Shown here one piece after another: positions 1 through 8,599 of a stretch of DNA of 64,000 bases. The first letter of the stretch is position 1, and each line of letters opens with the position of its first letter. This stretch comes from Flavobacteriaceae bacterium (lineage in GTDB: Bacteria; Bacteroidota; Bacteroidia; Flavobacteriales; Weeksellaceae). The DNA is taken from the NCBI GenBank assembly GCA_012522185.1, contig JAAYKY010000035.1, positions 1 to 64,000 of the forward strand, written 5' to 3'. The notes below the pieces were generated by a model that was given only the letters and a program-made list of their open reading frames with translations, did no database searches and was not told the DNA's origin. A program made the position numbers and the translations under genes.

Positions 1-47
1 GTAGTATACGGGTAACTGTATCGAGGGTTCGAATCCCTTCCTCTCTG
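1..47 (+). tRNA. tRNA-Ser, 3' part (truncated by the window edge)
   Basis: Only the variable arm, T arm and 3' acceptor strand are in the window. A long variable arm is visible: a 6-bp stem (ATACGG with CTGTAT) closed by a GTAA tetraloop, which makes it a class II tRNA. The T stem-loop follows (GAGGG, loop TTCGAAT, CCCTT), then the acceptor strand CCTCTCT and discriminator base G. A long variable arm plus discriminator G points to serine rather than leucine (usually A). No CCA is encoded. The anticodon lies outside the window, so the isoacceptor cannot be named. Confidence 0.85.
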
Positions 48-54
48 CAACTAT

Positions 55-92
55 AAAACGCAAACGCCTACTTATTAGGTGTTTGCGTTTTT
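55..92 (+). terminator. Rho-independent terminator after tRNA-Ser
   Basis: A 15-bp stem (56-70 with 76-90, one G-T pair) with a 5-nt loop is followed by T residues. It starts 8 nt after the tRNA end. The arms are also flanked by A residues on the left, so it could act on both strands. Confidence 0.85.
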
Positions 93-174
93 GCTTATTG
101 TGATAATGCACACAAAATGATAAGAACGAAGTTCTGGGTATTTGGGTTTAAAACGCCCCCGCTGGGCTCAACCC

Positions 175-228
175 AGTTGATTCTTGGAAGTTTGAAAATC
201 GAACAACGAAAATCGTTAAGAATCAACT
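175..228. repeat. 11-bp inverted repeat downstream of the GNAT gene
   Basis: AGTTGATTCTT at 175-185 is exactly inverted as AAGAATCAACT at 218-228, with a 32-nt spacer that holds a smaller palindrome (AACGAAAATCGTT). There is no clear T-run. It lies between the tRNA terminator and the stop of the minus-strand GNAT gene and may be a 3' end structure or an old insertion scar. Confidence 0.4.
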
Positions 229-282
229 AAGTCAATCTTTCTTTTTTATATCTATTTTTTTATAATAAATAAGATTTTACGC

Positions 283-708
283 TCAATCTTCATGTATCAA
301 TCGCGTCATTCCCGAACCTAAAAAATCATTGGGTCGAATGAGAAAACCAAACTTCTCATAAAATCTTTCCTTACCTTTTGCCGACATCAATCCAACAAAA
401 GCACCGTCAACCGCATTCTCTTTAATATAATTCATTAATTTCTCCATTAGCAAATACCCGATTTTCCGGTTTTGGAATTCAGGCAAAACAATCAAATCCT
501 GAATGTAAAAAACCAGCTTTCCGTCTCCGAGCACCCTGCCCATACCGATGATATGACTATCTTTCATCACGCTCAAAACATAGAGTGAGCTTTTTAACGC
601 GAGACCAACTCCCTCGCCCTCAATCATTTCCCATCCCACAGAATTTCGCAAGGAATTATAATCCTCACCGCTCGGTGCCATTTCCAGAAATATTATTTCA
701 CCATTCAT
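283..708 (-). CDS. GNAT family N-acetyltransferase
   Basis: A 141-residue single-domain acetyltransferase of the GNAT fold, which transfers acetyl from acetyl-CoA to an amine; the substrate cannot be read from the sequence. The core strand around residues 66-77 (ending DLIVLPEFQ) leads into the acetyl-CoA pyrophosphate-binding turn QNRKIG at 79-84, followed by helix YLLMEKLMNYI. The C-terminal YEKFGF segment is also typical of the family. The start codon overlaps the stop of the upstream membrane-protein gene by 4 nt (ATGA), so the two are probably translationally coupled. The domain call is firm, the role unknown. Confidence 0.85.
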   Translation of the reverse strand: MNGEIIFLEMAPSGEDYNSLRNSVGWEMIEGEGVGLALKSSLYVLSVMKDSHIIGMGRVLGDGKLVFYIQDLIVLPEFQNRKIGYLLMEKLMNYIKENAVDGAFVGLMSAKGKERFYEKFGFLIRPNDFLGSGMTRLIHED

Positions 709-1838
709 CTCAACTTTATTTTAAATTCTGATTTTAATTTTTCTCTCCAAATGAATAACTCATAAGCTTTCTCATAAATTTCACTTTCTACAGCTTTCAA
801 AATCTCCGAATCTAAACGATGGACTATGTTTTCAGAATTTTTGAAATGACCATAAACATCCCGATGTTGCTCAAATAATTCATAAACCCATTTACGCACA
901 GATACTCTCAACTGCTTTCTTTCTGTTTCGTCAAGACTTTTGAAATAATTATATCGTTTATTTAAAACTTTATATTCTTCTGCCCTCTTTTGGTTTTCAG
1001 TCTGATAAGTTTTTGAAAATTTATTTTTCTCTTCGGTCTTTATCTCTTCAAAAACATCTTGTAAAACTTTCTGTGTTTTCAATTCCTTCTCCGCTTTTTC
1101 AAAAAAACTTTTCATCCGAATGACTTTTACTAAATCTGAATTTACATACTCAAAACCGCGAGGAGTCAGATAGATTTTACCGCGTACGGCCAGTACGTCA
1201 AAGCTTGAAGTTCGTAAAGGACTTCTTTGGAAATGATGATGAAACAAGGAATGAAATGCCAATAGTTTATAAATCTGAAAGCCTTTACCACTTAAACCTT
1301 CGTCAATTTCATCATTATAATGTTCTACAAACTCATTCGGTGTTTTATGATACAATTTATGGTAAACCGACCACAGCAAATCTTCATTCACCTCAGGGCA
1401 AAACAATTGTTTAACTGTCGAATTAAATTTCTCAAATTTTTCTTTTAAATCCTTTTCCTTAGCTATTGTTTCTTTTTCTATAATTGGAATCGGAGTGGGG
1501 TTTGGAGTAAGAACTAATGATTTTTCTCTGGAAGGAATCATACTGAAAATTGTATAAGCAATCCAAATAACCTTTATAAAAGTCCAGAGTTCTACTTCCA
1601 ATGGAACTTGAAAAAAAGGATTAATAAGAACCGCTGAAAACAGCCAGAAAAACAATCGCTGTGAATCATCTTTTTCATGAAAAGCAAAAAAACAGAAAAT
1701 CAAGAGTCCAATAAATTGAATGTAACTGAAATAATCATTTCCCTTGCTCGATAAACTAAATAACAATAAAACCACCCAGGAGATTTTGACGATGACCAAT
1801 AAATCCTTGCGTCTGATGCCTTCAAGTTCTGCATTCAT
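705..1838 (-). CDS. DUF6804-like membrane protein with long charged cytoplasmic tail
   Basis: 377 residues. The first ~100 contain three or four hydrophobic helices (about residues 14-30, 38-53, 63-77, 84-100) whose pattern, including FFWLFSAVLINPFFQVPL, resembles the small DUF6804 membrane family. That assignment is from memory and moderate. A proline-rich linker (TPNPTPIPI) follows, then about 260 charged, largely helical residues with Lys/Glu-rich stretches near 120-135 and 240-290 that look like coiled coil. No catalytic motif was recognised. It is transcribed ahead of the GNAT gene with a 4-nt overlap. The function is unknown, and the joining of a DUF6804-type anchor to a long cytoplasmic tail is unusual. 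Confidence 0.7.
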   Translation of the reverse strand: MNAELEGIRRKDLLVIVKISWVVLLLFSLSSKGNDYFSYIQFIGLLIFCFFAFHEKDDSQRLFFWLFSAVLINPFFQVPLEVELWTFIKVIWIAYTIFSMIPSREKSLVLTPNPTPIPIIEKETIAKEKDLKEKFEKFNSTVKQLFCPEVNEDLLWSVYHKLYHKTPNEFVEHYNDEIDEGLSGKGFQIYKLLAFHSLFHHHFQRSPLRTSSFDVLAVRGKIYLTPRGFEYVNSDLVKVIRMKSFFEKAEKELKTQKVLQDVFEEIKTEEKNKFSKTYQTENQKRAEEYKVLNKRYNYFKSLDETERKQLRVSVRKWVYELFEQHRDVYGHFKNSENIVHRLDSEILKAVESEIYEKAYELFIWREKLKSEFKIKLR

Positions 1839-2308
1839 AGCATTAATTTTTTAAATTAAACTTCTCTGAAATTGCAAGGATGAAAACTCAATCGAAATGA
1901 ATACAGAAAGGAATCTGCACCTTTTATTTAGTCTTACGACCTTGCAAGTTGCCAAATCATTGCACCACCTTATCAGTTCGGTCTGACAGGTTGGCGTCCA
2001 TTTGAATTCATTCAAATGAAGCTCTATAGATTCAGAATTTCAATAACAAATCAAACTAAGATTGATTTGCTCTACAAAGATTATTTTATTTAATGAAATA
2101 TGCAAATCATCTATTTTTAAGTCTTTGCCTTTTTTCACCTCCAGCTATCTCTGGACTATATCATGTACATCCAAAGCATTTGAAATAAGAGGTTTATTCA
2201 AAAATAAATCTAAGAATTTGTTAATTTTTTTGGTATCGTTTTTGTACAAAACTTGATAATTAAATAATTAAGCCGGCTTAGTCTTTTAATCATTCCAAAT
2301 TATCAATT
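1839..2308. other. 470-bp intergenic region between divergent genes
   Basis: No convincing gene. It holds a tight palindrome, CATTTGAAT-TC-ATTCAAATG at 1999-2018, and a looser inverted pair TTGCAAGG (1872-1879) and CCTTGCAA (1940-1947). A 64-codon open frame at 2062-2256 has no family resemblance or usual leader. The region must carry promoters for the minus-strand membrane gene and the plus-strand YtxH gene, but no good TAnnTTTG element was located. Confidence 0.5.
1999..2018. promoter_or_regulatory. Perfect 9-bp inverted repeat, possible operator
   Basis: CATTTGAAT and ATTCAAATG flank a 2-nt spacer (TC). Size and symmetry fit a dimeric regulator site. It sits in the divergent intergenic region, about 160 bp from the membrane-protein start and 290 bp from the YtxH start. 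No bound protein is known. Confidence 0.35.
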
Positions 2309-2593
2309 ATGAAAAAGAATAATGAGAATTTCGTTTTATTGACCGGACTCATTGGAGGCGTAGCGGCTGGATTTTTGGCGGGAATACTTTTAGCTCCTGA
2401 CTCTGGAAAGTCAACACGTGAAAAGTTAAGAAAAGGTTGTAATAATTGCAGAGAAGAATTTGAACGAGTAATTCACCAAATCAAAGATTTAACTTGTGAT
2501 AAAAAGACCGAAAATGAAGCCCAAGAAGCAATTATAAAGCCCAAGAAGCAGAAGTCTACATCCACAACTAGAAAAGCAAAGCTGAAGAAATAA
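2309..2593 (+). CDS. YtxH domain-containing protein
   Basis: A 94-residue membrane-anchored protein. One N-terminal glycine-rich helix (residues 8-28) is followed directly by the YtxH signature LLAPDSGKSTREKLRK, then a charged Lys-rich tail. Two close Cys (CNNC, about residues 44-47) are uncommon. YtxH proteins are stress-linked and mechanistically unclear. It is first in a run of small same-strand genes (YtxH, holin-X-like, basic protein), a grouping common in Flavobacteriia and usually thought to serve the envelope or a general stress response; that role is inference. Confidence 0.85.
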   Translation: MKKNNENFVLLTGLIGGVAAGFLAGILLAPDSGKSTREKLRKGCNNCREEFERVIHQIKDLTCDKKTENEAQEAIIKPKKQKSTSTTRKAKLKK

Positions 2594-2638
2594 TGATCAA
2601 CAGAACTTCTCCAGCCTTTTTTCATTTAAATAAGGCCT

Positions 2639-2983
2639 ATGCTAAACTATCTGAAAAAATATGTGAATTATGGTATTGCCTATGCCAAACTCGAAATCAC
2701 CGATTCGGTCAGTAATATGATTGGTGCAGGTGTATTCGGTATTCTGGCTGGAGTTTGCGGACTGATGATTTTGTTCATGGGAAGTATTGCCGCGGCCTAT
2801 TTACTCAGTGATTTACTTGAAACACCCGGCACAGGCTTTTTGATCGTGATGGTATTTTATGTGTTGTTGTTTGTGGTATTTATTCTGTTCAGAAAGAAAA
2901 TTAAACTCTTATTTACCAACAATGTAGTGGAAGCCGCAATGGAAGCAATGGATGACCCTGAATCTGAAAATTATGAAAACTAA
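2639..2983 (+). CDS. Phage-holin-like (holin-X/DUF1469-type) membrane protein
   Basis: 114 residues with an amphipathic N-terminal helix, two strong transmembrane helices (about 28-55 and 67-85) joined by a short turn with LETPGTG, and an acidic C-terminus. This is the layout of the actinobacterial holin-X/DUF1469 family. Despite the family name there are no phage genes nearby. It follows the YtxH gene by 45 nt and overlaps the next small gene, so all three are probably co-transcribed. Confidence 0.75.
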   Translation: MLNYLKKYVNYGIAYAKLEITDSVSNMIGAGVFGILAGVCGLMILFMGSIAAAYLLSDLLETPGTGFLIVMVFYVLLFVVFILFRKKIKLLFTNNVVEAAMEAMDDPESENYEN

Positions 2984-3302
2984 AGACATCAACACGCTTG
3001 CACAATTGAGACAAGCCAAATCTGAGCTCAAAATGAAAATGAAGCGCAAAGACAATGATTTGCAAAACAATTTGATTTATTCGCTTGCCAATAAACTTTT
3101 CTCCGGAAAAAGCAAGGCTCCGAATTATGTTTCATCAGCTCTGGACAAGGGCACAAGAAACGCAATCCAGTTTCTGGCTCACACAACAAAAAGAAAACCG
3201 AGAATCAAAAGAGTCATCAAACCGGCTCTTATTGCTGCTTTAGCAATAGCCGTTCCCGTTTTGGCTACGAAAGCCGGCGGATTTTTAAAGGCAAAAGCTT
3301 AG
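2973..3302 (+). CDS. Small basic protein of the YtxH/holin-X cluster
   Basis: A 109-residue, strongly basic protein. The ATG at 2973 is preferred over the one at 2952 because it gives the usual short overlap (11 nt) with the previous gene and begins MKTKDINTLAQLRQAK. The middle is Lys/Arg-rich (KMKMKRKDND, TTKRKPRIKRVIK), and a C-terminal hydrophobic segment (about residues 80-104) could insert into the membrane. It is regularly found next to YtxH and holin-X genes in flavobacteria. Function unknown. Confidence 0.75.
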   Translation: MKTKDINTLAQLRQAKSELKMKMKRKDNDLQNNLIYSLANKLFSGKSKAPNYVSSALDKGTRNAIQFLAHTTKRKPRIKRVIKPALIAALAIAVPVLATKAGGFLKAKA

Positions 3303-3310
3303 TCTTTTAT

Positions 3311-3568
3311 ATGGAAAATATAGTGGGAAGCGCAGCAGGGATATTAACATCGGTGTCGATGATCCCGCAGTTAATCAAAGTTTTGAGAGAGAAAAATGTG
3401 GAAGATTTATCAGCCGGAATGCTCATCGTGCTGATTTCAGGCCTTTCACTTTGGGTTTGGTATGGAATTATGAAAGGCGAATGGCCCATTATTCTTTCCA
3501 ATGCCTTTGCTGTATTGGTAAATCTTTGGTTGGGAATTTGTTTGATTTACTATAGAAAAAATAATTAA
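3311..3568 (+). CDS. SemiSWEET-type sugar transporter (PQ-loop/MtN3 family)
   Basis: At 85 residues this is the standard size of a bacterial SemiSWEET, a three-helix unit that dimerises to carry sugars across the inner membrane. The PQ motif lies in helix 1 (SMIPQL, about residues 16-21). Helices run roughly 5-23, 37-55 and 62-80. The LSLWVWYGI segment in helix 2 carries the aromatic residues expected along the substrate path. It starts 8 nt after the previous stop. The sugar transported cannot be told from sequence. Confidence 0.85.
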   Translation: MENIVGSAAGILTSVSMIPQLIKVLREKNVEDLSAGMLIVLISGLSLWVWYGIMKGEWPIILSNAFAVLVNLWLGICLIYYRKNN

Positions 3569-3598
3569 CTTCAATTTTTCTCACTTAATTTACAAAAC

Positions 3599-6500
3599 TT
3601 GAAATTTAAAATAAATAAGAGAAAACTTCTGAAATGGACCGGCATCACGCTGGGATCCTTAATTGTACTTCTTATTTTATTGATTTTAAGTTTAAGAATT
3701 CCCGCGGTTCAAAATTACGTTAAAGACAAACTCATTGTCTATCTGGAAGATAAAATCCAAACCGATGTAAATCTCGAAAAAGTTTTCATAGCTTTTCCCA
3801 ACCGAATCATTCTCGAAAATCTTCATTTACAGGGACAGGATGTCGATACTTTATTGGCAGTTCGTAGTTTTGATGTAGGATTGAATATGTGGAAATTGCT
3901 TGACTCCAAAGCCGATTTTACTTCGATTGATTTGCAGGGCGTTCGCGCCAATGTCGTCCGGAATCCCGATGGGACTTTCAATTTTGATTATATTCTCGAT
4001 GCTTTTGCCACCGAAGAAAAAGAAGAAGAATCCAAACCTTTTATCATTTCATTGGATAAAATAGAATTGCAGGATATCGGCATCAGTTTCATTGACAAAC
4101 AATCGGCAAACGACATCAATGTGTTTTTTAATCATTTGAAAACCAGAGTGAAAACTTTCGATCTCGAAGAAAATTCCTATGCTTTGGACGAATTAAATCT
4201 CGACGGATTAAAACTGAAACTTCATCAGGATTTTGTGGAAGAAGTAGCGGTAAATGTTGAAGAAACCGTGGACTCGCTCAATCAGCAGAAACCGATGAGC
4301 ATTGATTTGAACGCAATTAAATTCACCAATTTCGATGTGGATTATGGCGATGATAATTCCAAAACTTATGCAAAAGTTCTGTTCAAAGAATTAAGCGCCG
4401 AAATTGATAAACTCGATCTGCAAAATAATTCCTTCGAAATCGACAAAATCCTTTTGTCCGGAGCACGATTAAATGCCGATTTGTTTTTGCCTGAAACTTC
4501 AAATGAAGAAAATAAAAAAGACAGCATTTCTTCTTCCGGCTCAACGCCTAAGTTGGTATTGAGAAAATTAGAGTTGAATGATGTTCAGGCGGTTTATAAT
4601 AATACAGCGGTTACATCGACTAATCAAGGAATGGATTTCAATCACCTTGATTTTTCAGATTTAAATCTGGAAGTCCGGGATTTTCAGATGGAAAATAATG
4701 AATTTATCGGGAGAATTGAGTCTGCCGAAATTCAGGAAAAAAGTGGTTTGAACATTCAGGAATTCCGAACGGATTTTGCTTATCAGTCCCAACAAGCCTT
4801 TTTGAAAAATCTTTACCTGCAAACGCCCAAAACCATTTTGCGTGATGAAATTGTTTTGAATTATTCGTCCATCGAACAGTTAAGCGAGGATTTAGGAAAC
4901 GTTGCGATTTCAGCCGATTTGTACAATTCCAAAATTGGATTTTCTGATATTCTCGCCCTCGCGCCCGATTTGAGAAATACAGCGCCATTCAATAAATATC
5001 CGAATGCTTCGCTCCATCTCGATGCTGAAATCAATGGAATTGTCAATGATTTATTGATCCAAAATCTGGAAGTTTCCGGATTGGATGATTTGAAACTTAA
5101 AGTTCGCGGGCGACTTCGCAATGCCACAAATCCTGAAAATATTTATTACGATTTAAACATTTCGGAACTTTCTTCTTCGGCCAAAACCATCTACAATCTC
5201 GTTCCGCCGAACACCATTCCGTCCAATATTAGTTTGCCTTCTTCTTTTACCCTTCGCGGAAAAGCAAAAGGAACCATAGAAATCATCGATGCCGATTTGA
5301 AACTCAATTCCACACTTGGGAATGCGGCCGTTTTGGCTAAGCTCGATATGAGCCGTGAAAACCGGGAAACTTATGATGTAAAAGCCAATTTACGCGATTT
5401 GCAAATCGGAAAAATCATTCAAAATCAAGAATTGGGAGCTATTTCGGCAGATATAACTGCAAAAGGCGAAAGCTTTGATTTTGCCCGTGCCAATGCGGAT
5501 TTGTCGGGCGATGTTGCCTATGTGGATTACAATGGTTATCGCTACCAAAATATGGATCTGACCGGGAAAATTCGAAACGGAAATTACGATATCGAACTGA
5601 TTTCCAAAGATCCGAATGCGGATTTGAATTTGATTGCTTCGGGTGTTTTCAATGAAGAAAATCCGACGGTAAAATTAGACGGAACCATTACCAAATTGGA
5701 TTTGAATAAACTCGGATTTTATGCCGAACCGATGATCATTGCAGGAAATATCGAAGCGGATTTCACCAATTTAAATCCGGATGAATTGAATGGTTTTTTG
5801 AACCTCAGAAACTTCGCCATTTCCGATACAGAAGAAGTTTTTCCGATTCAGGATTTAAGTCTGAATGCGCTTTCCACCATAGATTCAACTAAAATTTCTT
5901 TGCAATCCCAAATCGCCGATTTGGAGCTGAACGGAAAGTACAAAATCACTCAGATTTTTGGTTCGCTTCAGCAGACGCTCAATCAATATTATCAGTTCCA
6001 GCCGGTCGCGGACACGGTGGTCATCGATCCTAATCAATATTTCACTTTGGATGCACGGATTAAAAACGATGATTTAATTCGGAAATTTGTGCCGGATTTG
6101 AAAAGTTTTGAAACCATTGTCATTAACGGAAATTATGACGCCGACACCCGAAAAATTGAATTGAATGGTGAAATTCCACATATTTCTTATGGCGAATATT
6201 TGGTCGAAAATGCAAGTCTTCAAATTCAAAATGAAAATCAGGCGCTTCAATATAATTTAAATGTCGCCGGATTGAACAGTGAAAGTTTTGCGCTTAACAA
6301 ACTCAGTCTTTCAGGTGATGTGGCCGATAATGTCATTTCTTATAATCTGACCAAAAAGGATGAAAAAGAGGAGGATCAGTTTTTAATTGCCGGAACCGCG
6401 GAGTCTTTGGGCGAAATCACAGAAATTTCACTCCATCCCGATGGTTTAAAACTAGATTATAAAGACTGGACGGTTGCCGAAAATAACAAAATTCAAATTG

Positions 6501-8599
6501 GTCCGGATGGGATTTTTGCCGATAATTTCCGGATTTCAAATGAAGGAAATGAAATTCTCATTCAGTCCGAGTCGAATTCACCCAATAGTCCACTCAATAT
6601 TGATTTTACCGATTTTGAAATTGCCAATATCACCGAAATCATTCGCAAAGATTCTTTGCTTGCAGAAGGTAGAATTAACGGAAATGTTCAGATACGAAAT
6701 ATTACTGAAAACCTGAGTTTTACTTCGGATTTGAACATCAGTGAACTGGGTGTTTTCGGAAATCCGGTGGGCGATCTGGCGGTAAAAGTGGACAATGCGG
6801 CGGGGAATTTACTCAATGCAGATGTAGCGCTGAGCGGAAACGATAACGATGTGAAAATTCTGGGCGATTACAATATGGAGTCCGGAAGTTTTGATTTGGA
6901 TATGGACATCAACCGTCTTCAGATGCAGAGTGTTCAGGGACTTTCAATGAACCAGATTACCGATACGGAAGGTTATCTTTCGGGCAATCTAAATATCACC
7001 GGGACGACCGAAGCACCGAGGATTTTGGGTGCGGTTCGTTTCAACGATGTCGGATTGCAAATTGCCCAAACCGGAAGTGATTTCAGAAATATCAATGATG
7101 AAATTGATTTTACCGGAAGAGGAATTGAATTTGATAATTTCAAAATCAACGACAGCGACGGAAATTCTCTGAATATCAACGGGCAGGTGCTTACACAGAC
7201 TTATCGGGATTTCGGTTTCAATCTGGATTTGACAGCCGATGATTTCAAAGTGGTGAATTCCGAGAAAAACAATGAAGCCATTATGTACGGCGTACTTTCC
7301 ATTGATGCAGATTTGAGAATTCGAGGTGATTTGGACTTACCGATTGTCGATGGAAATCTGGCGGTTTCAGACGATACTGATTTTACTTTTGTGTTGCCGC
7401 AGGAGTCGCCTTCCTTGCAGGAAAGAGAAGGAATTGTGGAGTTCATCGACAAAGACCAGCCGGTACTCAATCAAACTTTGGTGGACGAGACATTGAATTC
7501 CCAAACCAATTTCACCGGAATGGATGTGAATGTAAACATCGAAGTCAGTCGAGAGGCCAAAATGTCGATTATCATTGACAAAGCCAATGGAGATTTCGTG
7601 GAATTACAGGGCGAAGCCCAGTTGACAGGCGGAATTGATCCTTCGGGAAAAACGACTTTGGTGGGCGTTTATCAGGTCGAACAAGGTGGTTATGAACTTT
7701 CGGTAAGTATGCTGAAACGAAGATTTGACATTCAAAAAGGAAGTACGATTACCTGGAACGGCGAACCGACCGAAGCCACTTTGGACATCACAGCGATTTA
7801 TAAAACCCAAGCACCGCCGATTGATTTGGTGGAACAACAAATGTCCGGAAAATCCAATTCCGAAATGAACCAGTACAAGCAAAGAATTCCATTCAATACT
7901 TTACTTAAATTAAAAGGAGAATTACTCAAACCCGAAATCAGTTTTGACATTACGGTGGACGAAGAAAATGCAGGCGTTTCTTCGATGGTAATGGACGATA
8001 CCAAACAAAAATTGCAACAATTAAGAAACGAAGAAGCCGAAATGAACAAACAGGTTTTTGCTTTGTTACTACTGAACCGATTTGTGGGTGAAAATCCTTT
8101 TGACAGCGGTTCGGGACTTTCGGCTGAGTCGCTGGCACGGCAGAGTGTGAGTAAAATTCTTTCGCAGCAATTGAATAATCTTACCGAAGATTTAATTGAA
8201 GGCGTGGATTTGAATTTTGATTTGGAGTCAACGGAAGATTATACTTCGGGACAAAAAAATACACGTACCGATTTGAATGTCGGCGTAAGCAAAAGATTGC
8301 TCAACGACCGTCTGAAAGTTTCGGTGGGAAGTAATTTCGGGATTGAAGGCGATGCACGTCAAAATGAGAATACGACCAATATCGCGGGTGATGTGACCAT
8401 TGATTACAACCTATCCAAAGACGGAAGGTATATGTTGCGGGCGTATCGAAAAGATGAGTACCAGGTCGCTTTGCAGGGACAAATCGTAGAAACGGGCGTT
8501 GGATTTATCATTACATTGGATTACGACAAATTCCGTGAGATTTTTCAGCGAAGTAAGGAGAAAAAGAAAAACAGAAACAAAGAAGTAGAATTTAAATAA
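3599..8599 (+). CDS. tamB: TamB-like translocation/assembly module protein (AsmA-like repeats, DUF490)
   Basis: 1666 residues. An N-terminal transmembrane helix (about residues 12-31) anchors it in the inner membrane. A very long beta-rich periplasmic body built of AsmA/TamB-like repeats follows, ending in the conserved TamB (DUF490) C-terminal domain over roughly the last 350-400 residues. TamB proteins span the periplasm and are implicated in outer-membrane protein assembly and phospholipid transport. The start is TTG: no ATG precedes the transmembrane helix after the last upstream stop. Its stop overlaps the start of the Omp85 gene by one base (TAATG), the usual tamB-tamL arrangement in Bacteroidota. 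Confidence 0.93.
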   Translation: MKFKINKRKLLKWTGITLGSLIVLLILLILSLRIPAVQNYVKDKLIVYLEDKIQTDVNLEKVFIAFPNRIILENLHLQGQDVDTLLAVRSFDVGLNMWKLLDSKADFTSIDLQGVRANVVRNPDGTFNFDYILDAFATEEKEEESKPFIISLDKIELQDIGISFIDKQSANDINVFFNHLKTRVKTFDLEENSYALDELNLDGLKLKLHQDFVEEVAVNVEETVDSLNQQKPMSIDLNAIKFTNFDVDYGDDNSKTYAKVLFKELSAEIDKLDLQNNSFEIDKILLSGARLNADLFLPETSNEENKKDSISSSGSTPKLVLRKLELNDVQAVYNNTAVTSTNQGMDFNHLDFSDLNLEVRDFQMENNEFIGRIESAEIQEKSGLNIQEFRTDFAYQSQQAFLKNLYLQTPKTILRDEIVLNYSSIEQLSEDLGNVAISADLYNSKIGFSDILALAPDLRNTAPFNKYPNASLHLDAEINGIVNDLLIQNLEVSGLDDLKLKVRGRLRNATNPENIYYDLNISELSSSAKTIYNLVPPNTIPSNISLPSSFTLRGKAKGTIEIIDADLKLNSTLGNAAVLAKLDMSRENRETYDVKANLRDLQIGKIIQNQELGAISADITAKGESFDFARANADLSGDVAYVDYNGYRYQNMDLTGKIRNGNYDIELISKDPNADLNLIASGVFNEENPTVKLDGTITKLDLNKLGFYAEPMIIAGNIEADFTNLNPDELNGFLNLRNFAISDTEEVFPIQDLSLNALSTIDSTKISLQSQIADLELNGKYKITQIFGSLQQTLNQYYQFQPVADTVVIDPNQYFTLDARIKNDDLIRKFVPDLKSFETIVINGNYDADTRKIELNGEIPHISYGEYLVENASLQIQNENQALQYNLNVAGLNSESFALNKLSLSGDVADNVISYNLTKKDEKEEDQFLIAGTAESLGEITEISLHPDGLKLDYKDWTVAENNKIQIGPDGIFADNFRISNEGNEILIQSESNSPNSPLNIDFTDFEIANITEIIRKDSLLAEGRINGNVQIRNITENLSFTSDLNISELGVFGNPVGDLAVKVDNAAGNLLNADVALSGNDNDVKILGDYNMESGSFDLDMDINRLQMQSVQGLSMNQITDTEGYLSGNLNITGTTEAPRILGAVRFNDVGLQIAQTGSDFRNINDEIDFTGRGIEFDNFKINDSDGNSLNINGQVLTQTYRDFGFNLDLTADDFKVVNSEKNNEAIMYGVLSIDADLRIRGDLDLPIVDGNLAVSDDTDFTFVLPQESPSLQEREGIVEFIDKDQPVLNQTLVDETLNSQTNFTGMDVNVNIEVSREAKMSIIIDKANGDFVELQGEAQLTGGIDPSGKTTLVGVYQVEQGGYELSVSMLKRRFDIQKGSTITWNGEPTEATLDITAIYKTQAPPIDLVEQQMSGKSNSEMNQYKQRIPFNTLLKLKGELLKPEISFDITVDEENAGVSSMVMDDTKQKLQQLRNEEAEMNKQVFALLLLNRFVGENPFDSGSGLSAESLARQSVSKILSQQLNNLTEDLIEGVDLNFDLESTEDYTSGQKNTRTDLNVGVSKRLLNDRLKVSVGSNFGIEGDARQNENTTNIAGDVTIDYNLSKDGRYMLRAYRKDEYQVALQGQIVETGVGFIITLDYDKFREIFQRSKEKKKNRNKEVEFK

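Noticed and set aside
2062-2256. 64-codon plus-strand frame before the YtxH gene
   Set aside because: No family resemblance, odd composition and no leader; it lies in a divergent intergenic region.
2639-2983. Holin-like gene as a sign of a prophage
   Set aside because: No other phage genes nearby; holin-X-like proteins commonly accompany YtxH genes.
4704-5127. Antisense frames inside tamB and other long genes
   Set aside because: They are shadows of strongly supported genes and show no domain.
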